NCBI RefSeq assembly: GCF_042186555.1
Contig: NC_133334.1
Location: 213,900,720-213,964,719, forward strand
Reading direction: 5' to 3'
DNA from: Aquarana catesbeiana
Taxonomy: Eukaryota > Chordata > Amphibia > Anura > Ranidae
DNA length: 64,000 bases
Shown piece by piece: positions 1 to 11,474 of this stretch. How positions within the stretch are numbered: position 1 is the stretch's first letter; every line of letters starts with the position of its first letter. Both the position numbers and the translations under genes were made by a program. The notes below the pieces were generated by a model. The model did not search any database. It worked only from the letters and a program-made list of their open reading frames with translations, and was not told where the DNA came from.

Positions 1-790
1 TGCTGGAAATTGCAGTGCCTACTGCTGGTACTTTCCAACCTTTGTGAATTTTTCCTCCATGATAGAGAACTGAGAAACTATTTGGAGGGAAAAATGCTTA
101 TCCAGCTGATCCCATTCAGCATAAATAAGCGCTGTAAAAAGTTTTTTTTTTTTAAAAACCAAAGAAGGGACCTGGACTTTCAGCTTACTATGTTAGGAGT
201 AGTATAAAAAGTGGAATGAACCATCTCTGTAAGAGTTTGTACCATCAATCTGTCAGATTGTGAGGTTGCATTAGGTTCATCAACTGTTGTTTCCTCCGCA
301 GAGGAAAAATTTGGCTAGTTTTTCCCTGTGATCACCTGAGGATAACAGGGCAGCGTAGTTAAACCTTCAAAGACTGGGGCCCTTTTTAATAGGGGTATAG
401 CACCCCTCAGGAACAACTTTAGGTAATATGAAAAACCAAAAAGAGTCCTGGTTCCTAGGGTCTAGCTCTCAGAGAAGCTTACAGGCAAAACCTTGTTCTT
501 CAATGCGAGGCCCAGGTACCATCCTATGGCCTCAGTGGCAAGGATGGATCCGGTTGTGGAGTTTTAAATCCAGCATGGATCCCTCCTGGAGCTCCTCAGA
601 GCACATCTTCACTCGTGACCAACACCTTAGACACTGGCGAAAAAACTGAGGACTCCTGGAAGGAGGAGGGGTTATATAGGGGAGTCAACTTCCTGTATTG
701 GTTATACCAGTGTCAACACCTGAAGGTAGGCCCATAACCCACCAAGTAATTACTTGAGGCTCTGTGTCCTATGATGTCCGATAAAGAAAA
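1..790 (-). mobile_element. DIRS-like element, upstream-end fragment
   Basis: Bases about 440-790 match the upstream end of the minus-strand DIRS element at about 20,300-20,660. Both contain ACACTGGCGAAAAAACTGAG (631-650 and 20506-20525), then a variable GGAGGAG stretch, then the motif around ACTTGAGGCTCTGTGTCC. The fragment therefore looks like an isolated terminal piece of the same family in the same orientation. Bases 1-300 show weaker similarity and no recognisable coding. The internal genes of the element are absent here. Confidence 0.55.
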
Positions 791-1207
791 ATGTTTTTTG
801 TCCTAATATCTACCTTAAATTCACATTTCTAATTGCATATTGTACTTGTTTATAATTTAAATACTGAAATTTGCACTTAAAAACAGTAACTTTGGAAACT
901 TCAGTAAATAGTTTTTCCAAACTGGTAGGTTGACAACACTGCCCACAATCCTGTCTTGATAAAAGTAAAAATGTCTGGAACAAATAGGTATATTTTTCTC
1001 CAAAGAAAAAATAAATAAATAAACATCCCTCTAGGACACTAGCATAAAACTGAAGAATCATGAGAATGGTTACAGCTGGTTGAACTGCTTTTTTTTTTTT
1101 GGTTTGCCAGTGTCAAATTCTTTCTAAAAGGGAGGCAGTACAACCCAATGTTCCTGAATCTACTGATCCTGTGTCCCTTGATGAACGATTACCAAATATA
1201 CTTTATT
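791..1207. other. Unannotated AT-rich stretch
   Basis: No gene, RNA or repeat end was recognised. The open frame on the minus strand here has no recognisable domain and is AT-rich low-complexity sequence. Confidence 0.4.
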
Positions 1208-2055
1208 ACCAAAAGCATTGGGATGCCTGCCTTTACACGCACATGAACTTTAACGACATCCCAGTCTTCGTTCGTAGGGTCCAGTATTCAGTTGGCCTAC
1301 CCTTGGCAGCTATAACCGTTTCCACTCTTCTGGGAAGGCTGTCCACAAGGTTTAAGAATGTGTCTATGGGAATGATTGACCATTCTTCCAGAAGCGCATT
1401 TGTGAGGTCAGGAACTGATGTTGGATAAGAAGGCCTGGCTCTCATGCATCCAAAAGCTGTTCCATCAGGTTGAGGTGCAGGCCAGTCAAGTTCCTCCACC
1501 CCAAACTTGCTCATCCATATCTTTATGGACCTTGCTTTGTACACTGTTCTAAATCATTTGGTGGAGGGGGTATTATGGTGTGGGGTTGTTTTTCAGGGGT
1601 TGGGCTTGGCCCCTTAGTTCTAGTGAAGGGAACTCTTAAGGTGTCAGCATACCAAGACTTTTTGAACAATTTCATGCTCCCAACTTTGTGGGAACAGTTT
1701 GGGGATGGCCCCTTCCTGTTTCAACATGACTGCACACCAGTGCACAAAACAAGGTCCATAAAGACACGGAGGAACGAATTTGGGGTGAATGAACTTGACT
1801 GGCCTGCACAGGGTCCTGACCTCAACCCAATAGAACACCTTTGGGATGAATTTGAGCAGAAACTGAGTCAGTGTCTAACCTCACAAATGCACTTCTGGAA
1901 GAGTGGTCAAACATTCCCATAGACACATTTGTAAACCTTGTGAACAGCCTTCCCAGAAGAGTTGAAGCTGTTATAGCTGAAAACGGTGGGCCAACTCAAA
2001 ATCGAACCCTACGGCCCATGACTTAAAGTTCATGCTCGTGTAAAGGAAGGCACCT
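1208..2055. mobile_element. Tc1/mariner-like foldback derivative
   Basis: Both ends look like the 3' end of the same Tc1-like element. The left arm (about 1233-1540, minus strand) and right arm (about 1740-2035, plus strand) encode the same transposase C-terminus, as in the shared stretch GVEELDWPAP / GVNELDWPAQ. Terminal sequence such as CCTTTACACGCACATGAACTTTAA on the left reappears inverted at about 2024-2050. The spacer, about 1545-1740, is unique plus-strand transposase coding. The copy is thus an inverted duplication that lacks the normal 5' half and cannot encode a full transposase. Confidence 0.7.
1545..2023 (+). pseudogene. Tc1-like transposase, C-terminal half (broken)
   Basis: The plus-strand frame reads a typical Tc1 catalytic core: GGGGIMVWGCFS, then FQHDCTPVHK (second catalytic Asp region) and GPDLNPIEHLWDEFE (catalytic Glu of the DD34E triad). 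The frame stops at 1922, while the family end (PIDTFVNLVNSLPRRVEAVI-like) continues in another frame, so there is at least one frameshift. The N-terminal paired-type DNA-binding half is missing. The protein is not functional. Confidence 0.75.
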
Positions 2056-2578
2056 CAATTATATTTGTATTATGGTGTACATTTGTTAACCTGCCTAAAG
2101 AGCCAGGTGATATCTGAATGTGGAAAAAGTCTATCTGCATGTATAATGGCAGGATGGATTCAAATGAAGGGTAAAACAATGCTATTTGTTTAATAATGTA
2201 TACATGGTAAAGATCAATGTAAAATATTACACTTTTGCTAAAAATTGTATATTTGCAATATATAGTAAAATTACATGATTACTACATAGGACTTTGACAG
2301 GAAGAACTTACATGACCGGAGTAAACTTTGCTTCCCATTGCCAAAAAATCTATTCTTATGACACTCTGGCTTCCATTCTGAGTCGCTGATCTAAAACTAG
2401 CATGAACATATCAAAGGTCCTACTCTGCATACTTTTTCTTGATTAGTAATACAGAACTTTGCATCAAAGGTCAACAAGACAACTAGTATCTTCTGAACAA
2501 AAAGCCCCAATGGCAGTCTGGTGGAGAGCATATCGCCGCTTTTTTTTACTGGCATCATTTACAAGTGACCCTGAAGGT
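2056..2578. other. Unannotated AT-rich stretch
   Basis: Nothing recognisable as a gene or repeat end was seen. The sequence is AT-rich and resembles ordinary intergenic DNA. Confidence 0.4.
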
Positions 2579-2600
2579 CATTAAAGTGGTAGTAAACCAC

Positions 2601-2639
<39 letters not shown>

Positions 2640-2985
2640 AAAGGCCCTGGGTAGTTTAAGTCATAAGAACATTATGACAGACACCTAAAAAAAAAAAAAA
2701 AAGCCCTCCAGTGGCGTGCCGTCACTGCTAAAGGTGCTTCCATCCTCCCCTGTGTTTTTTTCTGGGTTTGCAGGCCTTGGCGATGAAGTCACCCTTGTGC
2801 ATGGGAGTCACTGTTTACGGCATGGCTCTGAAGGAATGGCACGGGTATGCCGTTCCTTCAGAGCGCATATGCTAGTGATGTCAGCGGCTGCATCTAAAAG
2901 TAAATATCTCCTAAATGGTGCACGTTTAGGAGATATTTAGAGTATCTATAGGTAAACATCATACATGGGAGTTAACACTCACTTT
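2579..2985. mobile_element. TTAA-flanked MITE, copy A
   Basis: The left end reads ATTAAAGTGGTAGTAAACC and the right end CACTTTAATA, so the ends are inverted and carry a TTAA-like target. Two poly(A) runs (2603-2637 and 2685-2700) interrupt the left part. A perfect hairpin lies at 2902-2915 / 2925-2938 (AAATATCTCCTAAA pairs with TTTAGGAGATATTT). Related copies occur near 24,940-25,283 and 36,703-37,188. A piggyBac-like origin is possible from the TTAA but unproven. Confidence 0.55.
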
Positions 2986-4974
2986 AATATATCTTGCAGT
3001 AATGCACCACAAAATTGTAAATCCAGCTTTTTGACTTCATGTTCAGTCCAAGGACAGCCAACAGTCAGCCCTTACTACAGATTTCTAGTTTGAATAAACC
3101 TTCCAACTCTTCTGTGATAGCAAGTGATGAAGTACTTTCTTTCACACAAAATATTTTAATTTGTACAATACAAGGTTAAAATAAAAATCCTTTCAAATTC
3201 CTTATACTGGCCCAACACATGGCATTGTTCTGGCATTGATATAACCATATATCAAGGATGGTAGTAGGTTGCATGGCTCGGTTTGATCATTACTTCAAAA
3301 CGAATGTATGTATGGAACCATCCGCAGGACACCTTTGAAAAAGTTTGCTTCCACATATGCAAGACCTCATTATATATCACAATATATCCAAACAATTTTT
3401 TTCAAATGTACTTAAAATCAGAACTGGTTTATTACAGACACATGTGGTATGACCTTTTTTATTCACATCTGCAATGAAAGCTACCTATACATAAATCACC
3501 AACTCATTTGAATAAGATGATATAACAATATGAAATTTAGTGTGCTTGAGTCAAAAAAACAAACAAACAAAAAAAAAAAAAAAAAAAAACACCATATAAA
3601 ATGTAAAAAGTTAAATATGAAAGAAAATGATTAAAAACAAAATCATTAATAAACTTGGGTTTACAATTTCCTATTTTATTGTCATGAATACTTAAGTTTT
3701 AACTATTACGGTAAATCATTTTTTTATGGCAGAAATGAAACTCCTCACCACACTTATATATACATTATATACAGTTAACTATTACACAAAGGAAAAAAGT
3801 AACATACCTTTAGCTCCCTGTCAGAATGTTCATAACATTCAGTCAGTTGTAGCTTTGCCAAACTGCAAGAGAGGACAATAATTTTCTGTGTATGTAGATG
3901 ACAGCTGCACTTAAGTGGACACATTTGTCACCTTATTTTCACAGCCTCTTCCATGAAAAAATAAGCACCAATCAGTCTTCAAAAAGAACAATTTTATCTT
4001 AATTTTAAATATAACTTTTTTTTTTTTATATTTCTATAACAAGCAATAAATACACCCATGTCCAAACTTTTATTCTGCATATGGCTAGGCCCTGTACATA
4101 AATGTGCTACTGAGATAAGCAAATATAATTTTCTGCAATTTTGTTTTAATCAATTAGAAGTTCAGGGCTCATTTACACCAGATGCATGTGTTTCAATGAG
4201 TATTCGGATGCATGCTTCAAAGAGGATCCCATTTGAAAGTGAAAATGCAGATCAACGAACCAAGAATGTAGCATGCAGGCCTTTTTTGCCTAACGCACCA
4301 TAATGCAATGTGTCAGTGTGAAAGGGACCTTCTGAAATTCATGGATTTAATCATGTTCATGCATTGTACTTGTTCTTAAAAATGTAACAAAATGCATCTA
4401 ATGTAAACAAGCCCAAATTAAGAATTTGCTGCTAAAAAAAGGCCACAGACAGAATTCTTAGAATAGCGGTACACTAAAAATAGACTTCTGATTGTAAAAA
4501 TTATAAAGGACAAGATAGTAAGCAAATAAATTTGAAAGGTGTAGTCATTGCTGGTGATAACATACAGAAAAAGTGTAATGTTACTACTGTGATTCTTGTT
4601 AAAATATTAATGACAAAGCTCCTAGGGGTTTAAACAAATATGACTGGGTAGCCACACTACTACGCTTTATTGTCTTGTGTGGAAAGTTTAATATGTACAT
4701 TGTCCTCCCATATACAACACGACCCAATGACATTTTTTTTTTTTAACTCAAAAAATTGCACATAAGAAGACTGTTAAAAAGTACAGTAAAAATTAAAAAT
4801 TTAAAGTTGGTATGCTGTACACTTTCTACAATTACATTTCAGAGTGAACTAACAAGTGCAGTCTCTAAAATTTACAGTTTTTGAAGTAAAGGAATAATTC
4901 AATGGAATAAGTTTATTTTATAAGTAAATGAGTAAAAATGACTGTTGAGGTCAACCTAAAAAAATATTAATATT
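2986..4974 (-). other. KMT5B: Putative KMT5B 3' UTR and downstream flank
   Basis: This AT-rich stretch directly follows the KMT5B stop codon on the minus strand and has no coding signal. AATAAA on the minus strand (TTTATT on the plus) occurs at 4912-4917, 4667-4672, 3674-3679, 3457-3462 and 3428-3433. Which of these is used cannot be told from sequence. KMT5B transcripts of other vertebrates have long 3' UTRs, so a UTR reaching beyond 4 kb is plausible. A poly(A) run at about 3568-3590 and the short repeat at 4163-4330 lie inside. Confidence 0.45.
4163..4330. repeat. Short MITE-like repeat with inverted ends
   Basis: The left end, CAGGGCTCATTTACACCAGATGCAT, is roughly complementary to the right end, which carries GTGTCAGTGTGAAAGGGACC. 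This is the style of the common frog repeats that begin with a 'gggctcgttcacac' type terminus. It lies in the putative KMT5B 3' UTR. Confidence 0.4.
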
Positions 4975-6440
4975 TCACGCATTCAGACGCAAAGACTGAT
5001 CTTCTCTCCGCCTAGAGGATATATCAATGTCTATTGAATCCTTTCCAACAATCAGTCTCAAACGTTTTGCTGGTGGTAGAGGAATAAAGTCATCCTCAAA
5101 TTCATCGTCATATTCATCTTCTTCCTCTTCTGATGATGAAGAATCCTCCATACTTTCTTCCTCATAATGATCATAATTGTTAACTTCCATTCTGGTTCCC
5201 AGCAGAGACAATGCATCCTTACAATATACACCATTTTCATGAAGTTCCTCTGGAAAGGACATTCTTGTTTCCTCATCTCTCTTTAGCTGAATCTTTAGTT
5301 TTGTAGAACTACTACCTGATCCTGAGTTAAAACCATTGTTAAGTTTTGCTACATACAAACTGTTCTTGTCCTTTTCATGATCTTTACTCAGTTTAATGCT
5401 AATTTTGGATGAGCCCATGCCATCATCGTTCTCCTTTTCTGCTTTGCTGCTGTTGCTGTCATGGCGTCTACGCAGAGTTAGTTTTGGAATTCCAGTGCTA
5501 TTTTCAAGAATTAACTGTGCGTCATATCTTGTGATTCGTCTGCTTTTTTTACTTTTCACAGTTCTGATTATTTTTTCTGTCCTTATTTCTGAACTGACTA
5601 CAGGGCAACCATCCGAAGATGTCCTCAGATCGTTATAATCAGCATGCCCATCAGAAATAGCATTTACAGCGTCTGACTCACAATGTGAACTTACTAAGTT
5701 TGGCAAAGTATTATCCTTGCCAGACAATTCAAAATCACAATTTGACACAGCCATGTGAGCAGCTTGTTTCAAGTGTTTGCTCTGTCTAGACTTCCTTCTA
5801 GACTCATACAGACCATTTCTCTGATGTCTACTCTCCTGTCTGTCTGAGGTGTCATGATCAAGTTCATTGTTATTTAATGACTGTTCTTGAAAGTCAGTTC
5901 TGTGCACTGGTGCAACACTTTCACCACTACTTCTATGAACATCCAAAGAATTTGGTGAAAGCTTAGCATCAGGTGTTTCCACAGAGTTCCTTGTCCTCAT
6001 AGAGCTACGAGTTATATATGAACAAGATGATTCACCAAGAGCACCTTTCGAAGAATTCAGTTTATATTCTCTTGCTGCATGTCTTGTTAAACAACCAGTG
6101 GTTTCTTTCATTTTTGCAGATCCCCCGCTCTCTTTTTCCCTTTTAACGGACATGTTTTTATACAAAACTACTTTAGGTTCTTTAAGCACTACGTTCCCTA
6201 CTTCAAGTTTTTTTGAAGTATTCCTCTGCTCTGGTCGCTTGCAGTGATTTCTCATCTTAATTTTAGAATGGAAAGGCTTTACAGGCTTTCTTAGTCTCTT
6301 TGGTACCCTGGAATTGTTTATATGAGAGAGTTTTGATGAGGTAGAAGAGGATGAAACTGGAATTTGTGACACAGACTGTTTTGTCAACGTTCTACTTTTC
6401 CCATTCTTCCTCGCACCAACTGAAGATTTTCTGTTTCTGC
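4975..6440 (-). CDS. KMT5B: KMT5B terminal coding exon
   Basis: The acceptor is GTGCTTTGCAG (AG at 6442-6441). The 1,466-nt exon encodes residues 372-858 and the stop. It starts NRKSSVGARKNGKSRTLTKQ and contains many basic and Ser-rich stretches likely used for chromatin and HP1 contact. It also contains RRITRYDAQLILENSTGIPK and ISIKLSKDHEKDKNSLYVAK, an acidic Glu/Asp tract and the conserved end RREDQSLRLNA. Upstream open sequence to 6501 is intronic and not part of the protein. Confidence 0.94.
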
Positions 6441-9400
6441 CTGCAAAGCACGAGAGATAAAATAAATAAATTAGTAAAATTTGGATGAAACATTGAAACA
6501 AAAATGATTTGGGTAACCTTAAAGTGGAAATTAAGTCTTACTAGATCACTTCAGGCTGGACCCTTTTGCAGGTATAGCAATGTAAAACATTAAAAGATAA
6601 GTGCCTATACTGTTGAAAATCCAGTGATTCACTGTCTCACCCTGCTCTGCACATGCTCAGTTGCTCTCCATTTTTGGTATTGTGCCGAAAATCAGAGCCA
6701 CGATCTGCTGACAGCCTAAAGATTTACTGCTGTTCAGAAGCTCTGGGCTTCAGCAAAGAATTAGGCTTTGGCAAGAAGGAACAGGAGCAATGCTGGAGGC
6801 ATACACTAATTTTGGTAGCATAATTATTAATGTGGAATGTATGTTCTTTACTAAAGAACAGTTGTTATGAGTAAAGTTCCGCTTTAAAGGAAATCTCTCA
6901 CGAGGGATAAGCAGGCTGCCATAGCTGTGTTCTACAGTGGAAGGAAAAACGTATTTGATCCCCTACTGATTTTGTACGTTTGCCCACTGACAAAGAAATG
7001 ATAAGTCTATAATTTTAATGGTAGGTTTATTTTAACAGTGAGAGACAGAACAAAAATATCCAGAAAAACTCATTTCAAAAAAGTTATACATTGATTTGCA
7101 TTTTAATGAGTGAAATAAGTATTTGACACCTTCGCAAAACATGACTTAGTACTTGGTGGCAAAACCCTTGTTTGCAATCACAGAGGTCAGATGTTTCTCA
7201 TAGTTGGCCACCAGGTTTGCACACACCTCAGGAGGGATTTTGTCCCACTCCTCTTTGCAGATTATCTCCAAGTCATTAAGGTTTCGAGGCTGATGTTTGG
7301 TAACTTGAACCTTCAGCTCGCTCCACATATTTTCTATGGGATTAAGGTCTGGAGACTTGCTAGGGCACTCCAGGACCTTAATGTGCTTCTTCTTGAGCCA
7401 CTCCTTTGTTGCCTTGGCCACGTGTTTGGGTCCTCGTCATGCTGGAACACCCATTTTCAATGCCCTGGCTGAGGGAAGGAGACTCTCACGCAAGATTTTA
7501 CGGTACATGGCCCCATCCATCGTCCCTTTGATGCGGTGAAGTTGTCCTGTCCCCTTAGCAGAAAAACACCTCCAAAGCATGTTTCCACCTCCATGTTTGA
7601 CAATGGGGATGGTGTTCTTGGGGTCATAGGCAGCATTTCTTCTCCTCCAAACATGGCGAGTTGATACCAAAGAGCTCGATTTTTGTCTCATCTGTCCAAA
7701 ACACTTTCACCCAGTTCTCCTCCGAATCATTCAGATGTTCATTAGCAAACTTCAGACGGGCCTGTACATGTGCATTCTAGAGCAGGGGGACCTTGCGGGT
7801 GCTGCAGGATTTCAGTCCTTCACAGTGTATTGTGTTACCAATTGTTTTCTTGGCAACTATGGTCCCAGCTGCCTTGAAATCAAGGACAAGATTCTCCAGT
7901 GTAGTTCTGGGCTGATTCCTCACCATTCTCATGATCATGGAAACTCCACAAGGTGAGATCTTGCATGAAGCACCAGACCGAGGGAGATTGACAGTTATTT
8001 TGTGTTTCTTCCATTTGCGAATAAATCGCACCAACTATTGTCACACCCTCTCACCAAGCTACTTGGCGATGGTCTTGTAGCCCATTCCAGACTTGTTTAG
8101 GTCCGCAATCTTGTCCCTGACATCCTTGGACAACTCTTTGGTCTTGGCCATAGTGGAGAGATTGTAATCTAATTGATTGCTTCTGTGGACAGGTGTCTTT
8201 TATACAGGTAACAAGCTGAGATTAGGAACACTCCCTTTAAGAGAGTGCTCCTAATTTCAGCTCATTACCTTTATAGAGACATCTGGGAGCTAAAAATCTT
8301 GCTGACTGATCAAATACTTATTTCACTCATTAAAATGCAAATCAATTTAAAACTTTTTTGAAATGCGTTTTCCTGGATTTTTTTTGTTATTCTGTCTCTC
8401 ACTTTTAAAGTAAACCTACCAATAAAATGATAGACTGATCATTTTTCAGTGGGCAAACGCACAAAATAAGCAGGGGTTCAAATACTTTTCAACTCACTGT
8501 ACATGTCAATAACCTGATTGTTATGCTGCCTCACTAGTTTTAAAACTTTGAGTACCTGGTTCCAATCAAGTATACAGATAAGGTCATATGACTCTTTGCC
8601 GACTTTCCTGACACTCACACCTGGTCTGGGTGAGTTATTCAGTGTTGAAACTAGCGAGTCAGCATAAGAACCTGGAAACTAGCATTTTCAGTAAGCCAGA
8701 AGTGGCTGCTTTAAAATGTGTCTCATGACACAAGTTACTGTAAAAATGAAACTCCAGGTAGACAGCTTTAGGTCATATCTGTTGGGGGAAAAAAGAGTTA
8801 CCTCTGCTTACGTTTATGCCATGTCCAGATCCCTTCTGTCTAGTGTAAAAATTCATACTTTTCATTCCAGATGCTACAGTCTCGCTATACTTCCAACCAG
8901 CTGCAGCACTTATATAGGGAAGCAGTGGTGTCATTTATCTGCCACTCTCCTTTTGGACTGTTCACAGAACGCCTTTGCTTTTTGTGCATGGCTCACAGAA
9001 TATAAGGCATTCAATGAACATACAAGGGGAGAAAAAGGTGGATAAACGATACTACTGCTTTCCTGCATGAGAGCCAAAGCCAGTCAAATATGTACTCCCA
9101 CTCCCCAAAAAAAATAAAAATAAATGCCAGCTAATTCTTACATGAGTTAGATTTTTCCTGAGAGGTATCTGCATCTGTGTTGGAGCTGACAGACTGACTG
9201 TCTGAGTTTTTGCTGCTGTCACCAAGCTTTTTGAGTCTGTTCAAACGTTTGTCTGTTTCCCGTAATCCATACTTGCTGTTGATCACAGGACTTGGTTCAT
9301 TAAGACCGACACGTGATTTAAAAGCACCAGTTGCACGCCTAAAGAGTAACAAACAAAATATTAAAACATTATAACTCTTTAATTGTATATCAGAAAAAAA

Positions 9401-11429
9401 ATTATTTTTTAACATAAACTAAACACCAACTCTAAAATGTAATACTAGTCACGTTATATTTAGCCGTTGTAGCAGAGGCTGTTTTCTTACAAACTACCTT
9501 TTCATAGTAACATTTGCGTATATCTGACAGCAAATGATAAAAGTCACCAATTATTCACTGCAAGTGCATCTTCCCTGCATTTCAAATTAAAATGGTTGAT
9601 TCACCTACAGTGAAGGTTTATAAAATATTCCACGTTTTGTTTTTGTTCTTATTCAGTACCTTTTATGAAGCTTAAAGCGGAGCTCCACCTTAAAAAAAAA
9701 TATTAAAAGCCAGCAGCTACAAATACTGCAGCTGCTGACTTTTAATAAATGAACACTTACCTGTCCCAGGGTCCAGCGATGTCGGCAGCCGAAGCCGATC
9801 GATCGCTCGTCTCTCGGCTGCCCCCGCTACTATCCTCAGTCAGGGAATCAGGAAGTGAAGCGTTGCGGCTTCACTGTCCGGTTCCCTACGAGTCGCGCTG
9901 CGCGTCTTTACTGGTCCCCGTTGTGTTCGAGGAAGTGTGCGTTTCCCAGAACAAAACCACGGGGGGCGGGGGGGCTATCTATGCCCGAAAGTGGGTGCAG
10001 ATACCTGTATTAGACGAGAGAGATAAGTAAAGGGAGAGATAAGTAAACACTACAGATATAAGTGCCCAGGTCAGATTTCATGGATGGGGTTTACATCCAC
10101 TTTAATATGTCTTTTCAAATGGACTCCAAAGCAAAAGTTTACCAAAAACAAAAATGTTACAAGAAACAGGATCTTTGTACTCACAGTAAAATGATTTTCT
10201 TGGAGTCCATTGAGAAACACAGCTTGATAGTTAAAACAAAAAAAAAAAAAAAACACACACACACAGGAGAAATGGAGGATGCTGGGCACACCCTTACCAC
10301 CTCCCCCAACTGCACAACTGTAGTAGCAAGCATGCCACAATAGCATATGGGGGAAGAGAGCCATGTTCCTCAGTGGGACTCCAAGAAAAAGATTTTATGG
10401 TGAGTACACACATTTAATTCCTTACTTCCCATCTATTGAGGGACACAGTTAGATAGTAGGAAACCTAGGAATGTCCAAAAGCAGTCTAGCCGGATGGTCA
10501 GGCACACCCAAACACAGGTCACCAGCACAACAAGAAAGTATAGCTGCTTGCACAACTTTGTGCATAGGAGGTGGGAACAAGTCTAAGCGACTCAAATATG
10601 CATGAAAATATATTAACTGGGCTGTAAAAAAAATGGCAGCAGGTGCTCTGGACTGAGGACTCAATATTTGGCTGTAGCAGGAGCGGTACACTAAGGAGTG
10701 TTTACAGTCAACAGTGAAGCATGGTGGAGGTTCCTTGCAAGTTTGGGGCTCAATTTCTGCAAATGGAGCTGGAGATTTGGTCAGGATCAAAGGAGTCCTC
10801 AATACTGAGAAATGCAGGCAGATATTTATCCATCATGCCATACCATCAGGGAGGTGTGCGATTGGACCCAAATGTAATCTGCAACAGGACAATGACCCCA
10901 AACATACAGCCAATGCCATTAAGAACTATCTTTAGTGTAAAGAAGAACAAGGAGTCCTGAAAGTGATGATTTGGCTCTCATAGAACCCTGATCTCAAACA
11001 CCATGTATTCTGTCTGGGATTACACAAAGAGACATAAGGATTTGAGGCAGCCTACATCCAAAAGATGATATGTGGTTAGTTCTCCAAGATGTTTGGAATG
11101 ACCTACCTGACACGTTCCTTCAAAAACTGCAAGTGTAGCTAGAATTGATGAACTTTGCTGTTCTAAGGGCCAAAGGCTGGTCACACCAAATATTGATTTG
11201 ATTTGGATTTCTCCTATGTTCATGTACTTTCCATTTTGTTAATTGATAAAACACTTCTAAAAGCATTCTTAATTTTACAGCATTTTTACACACCTTCCCT
11301 AAAACTTTTGCACAGTACTGCATATAAAAAGTCCTTAGTCTCAAAACTATGCTTTATGAAAGATCAAGTGTGGCTTCCTACAGGACAAAGCTGGTAAATC
11401 AGAAACCTTTTTGGCTGAAGTATGAAAAC

Positions 11430-11474
<45 letters not shown>

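Noticed and set aside
6441..6501. Open extension of the last KMT5B exon upstream of 6440
   Set aside because: A good acceptor (GCTTTGCAG) at 6441-6442 joins in phase to the 197-nt exon and gives the conserved NRKSSVG start; the extension is intron.
9749..10030. CpG-rich stretch as a possible promoter
   Set aside because: It is the core of a MITE-like repeat with TTAAAG ends inside a KMT5B intron.
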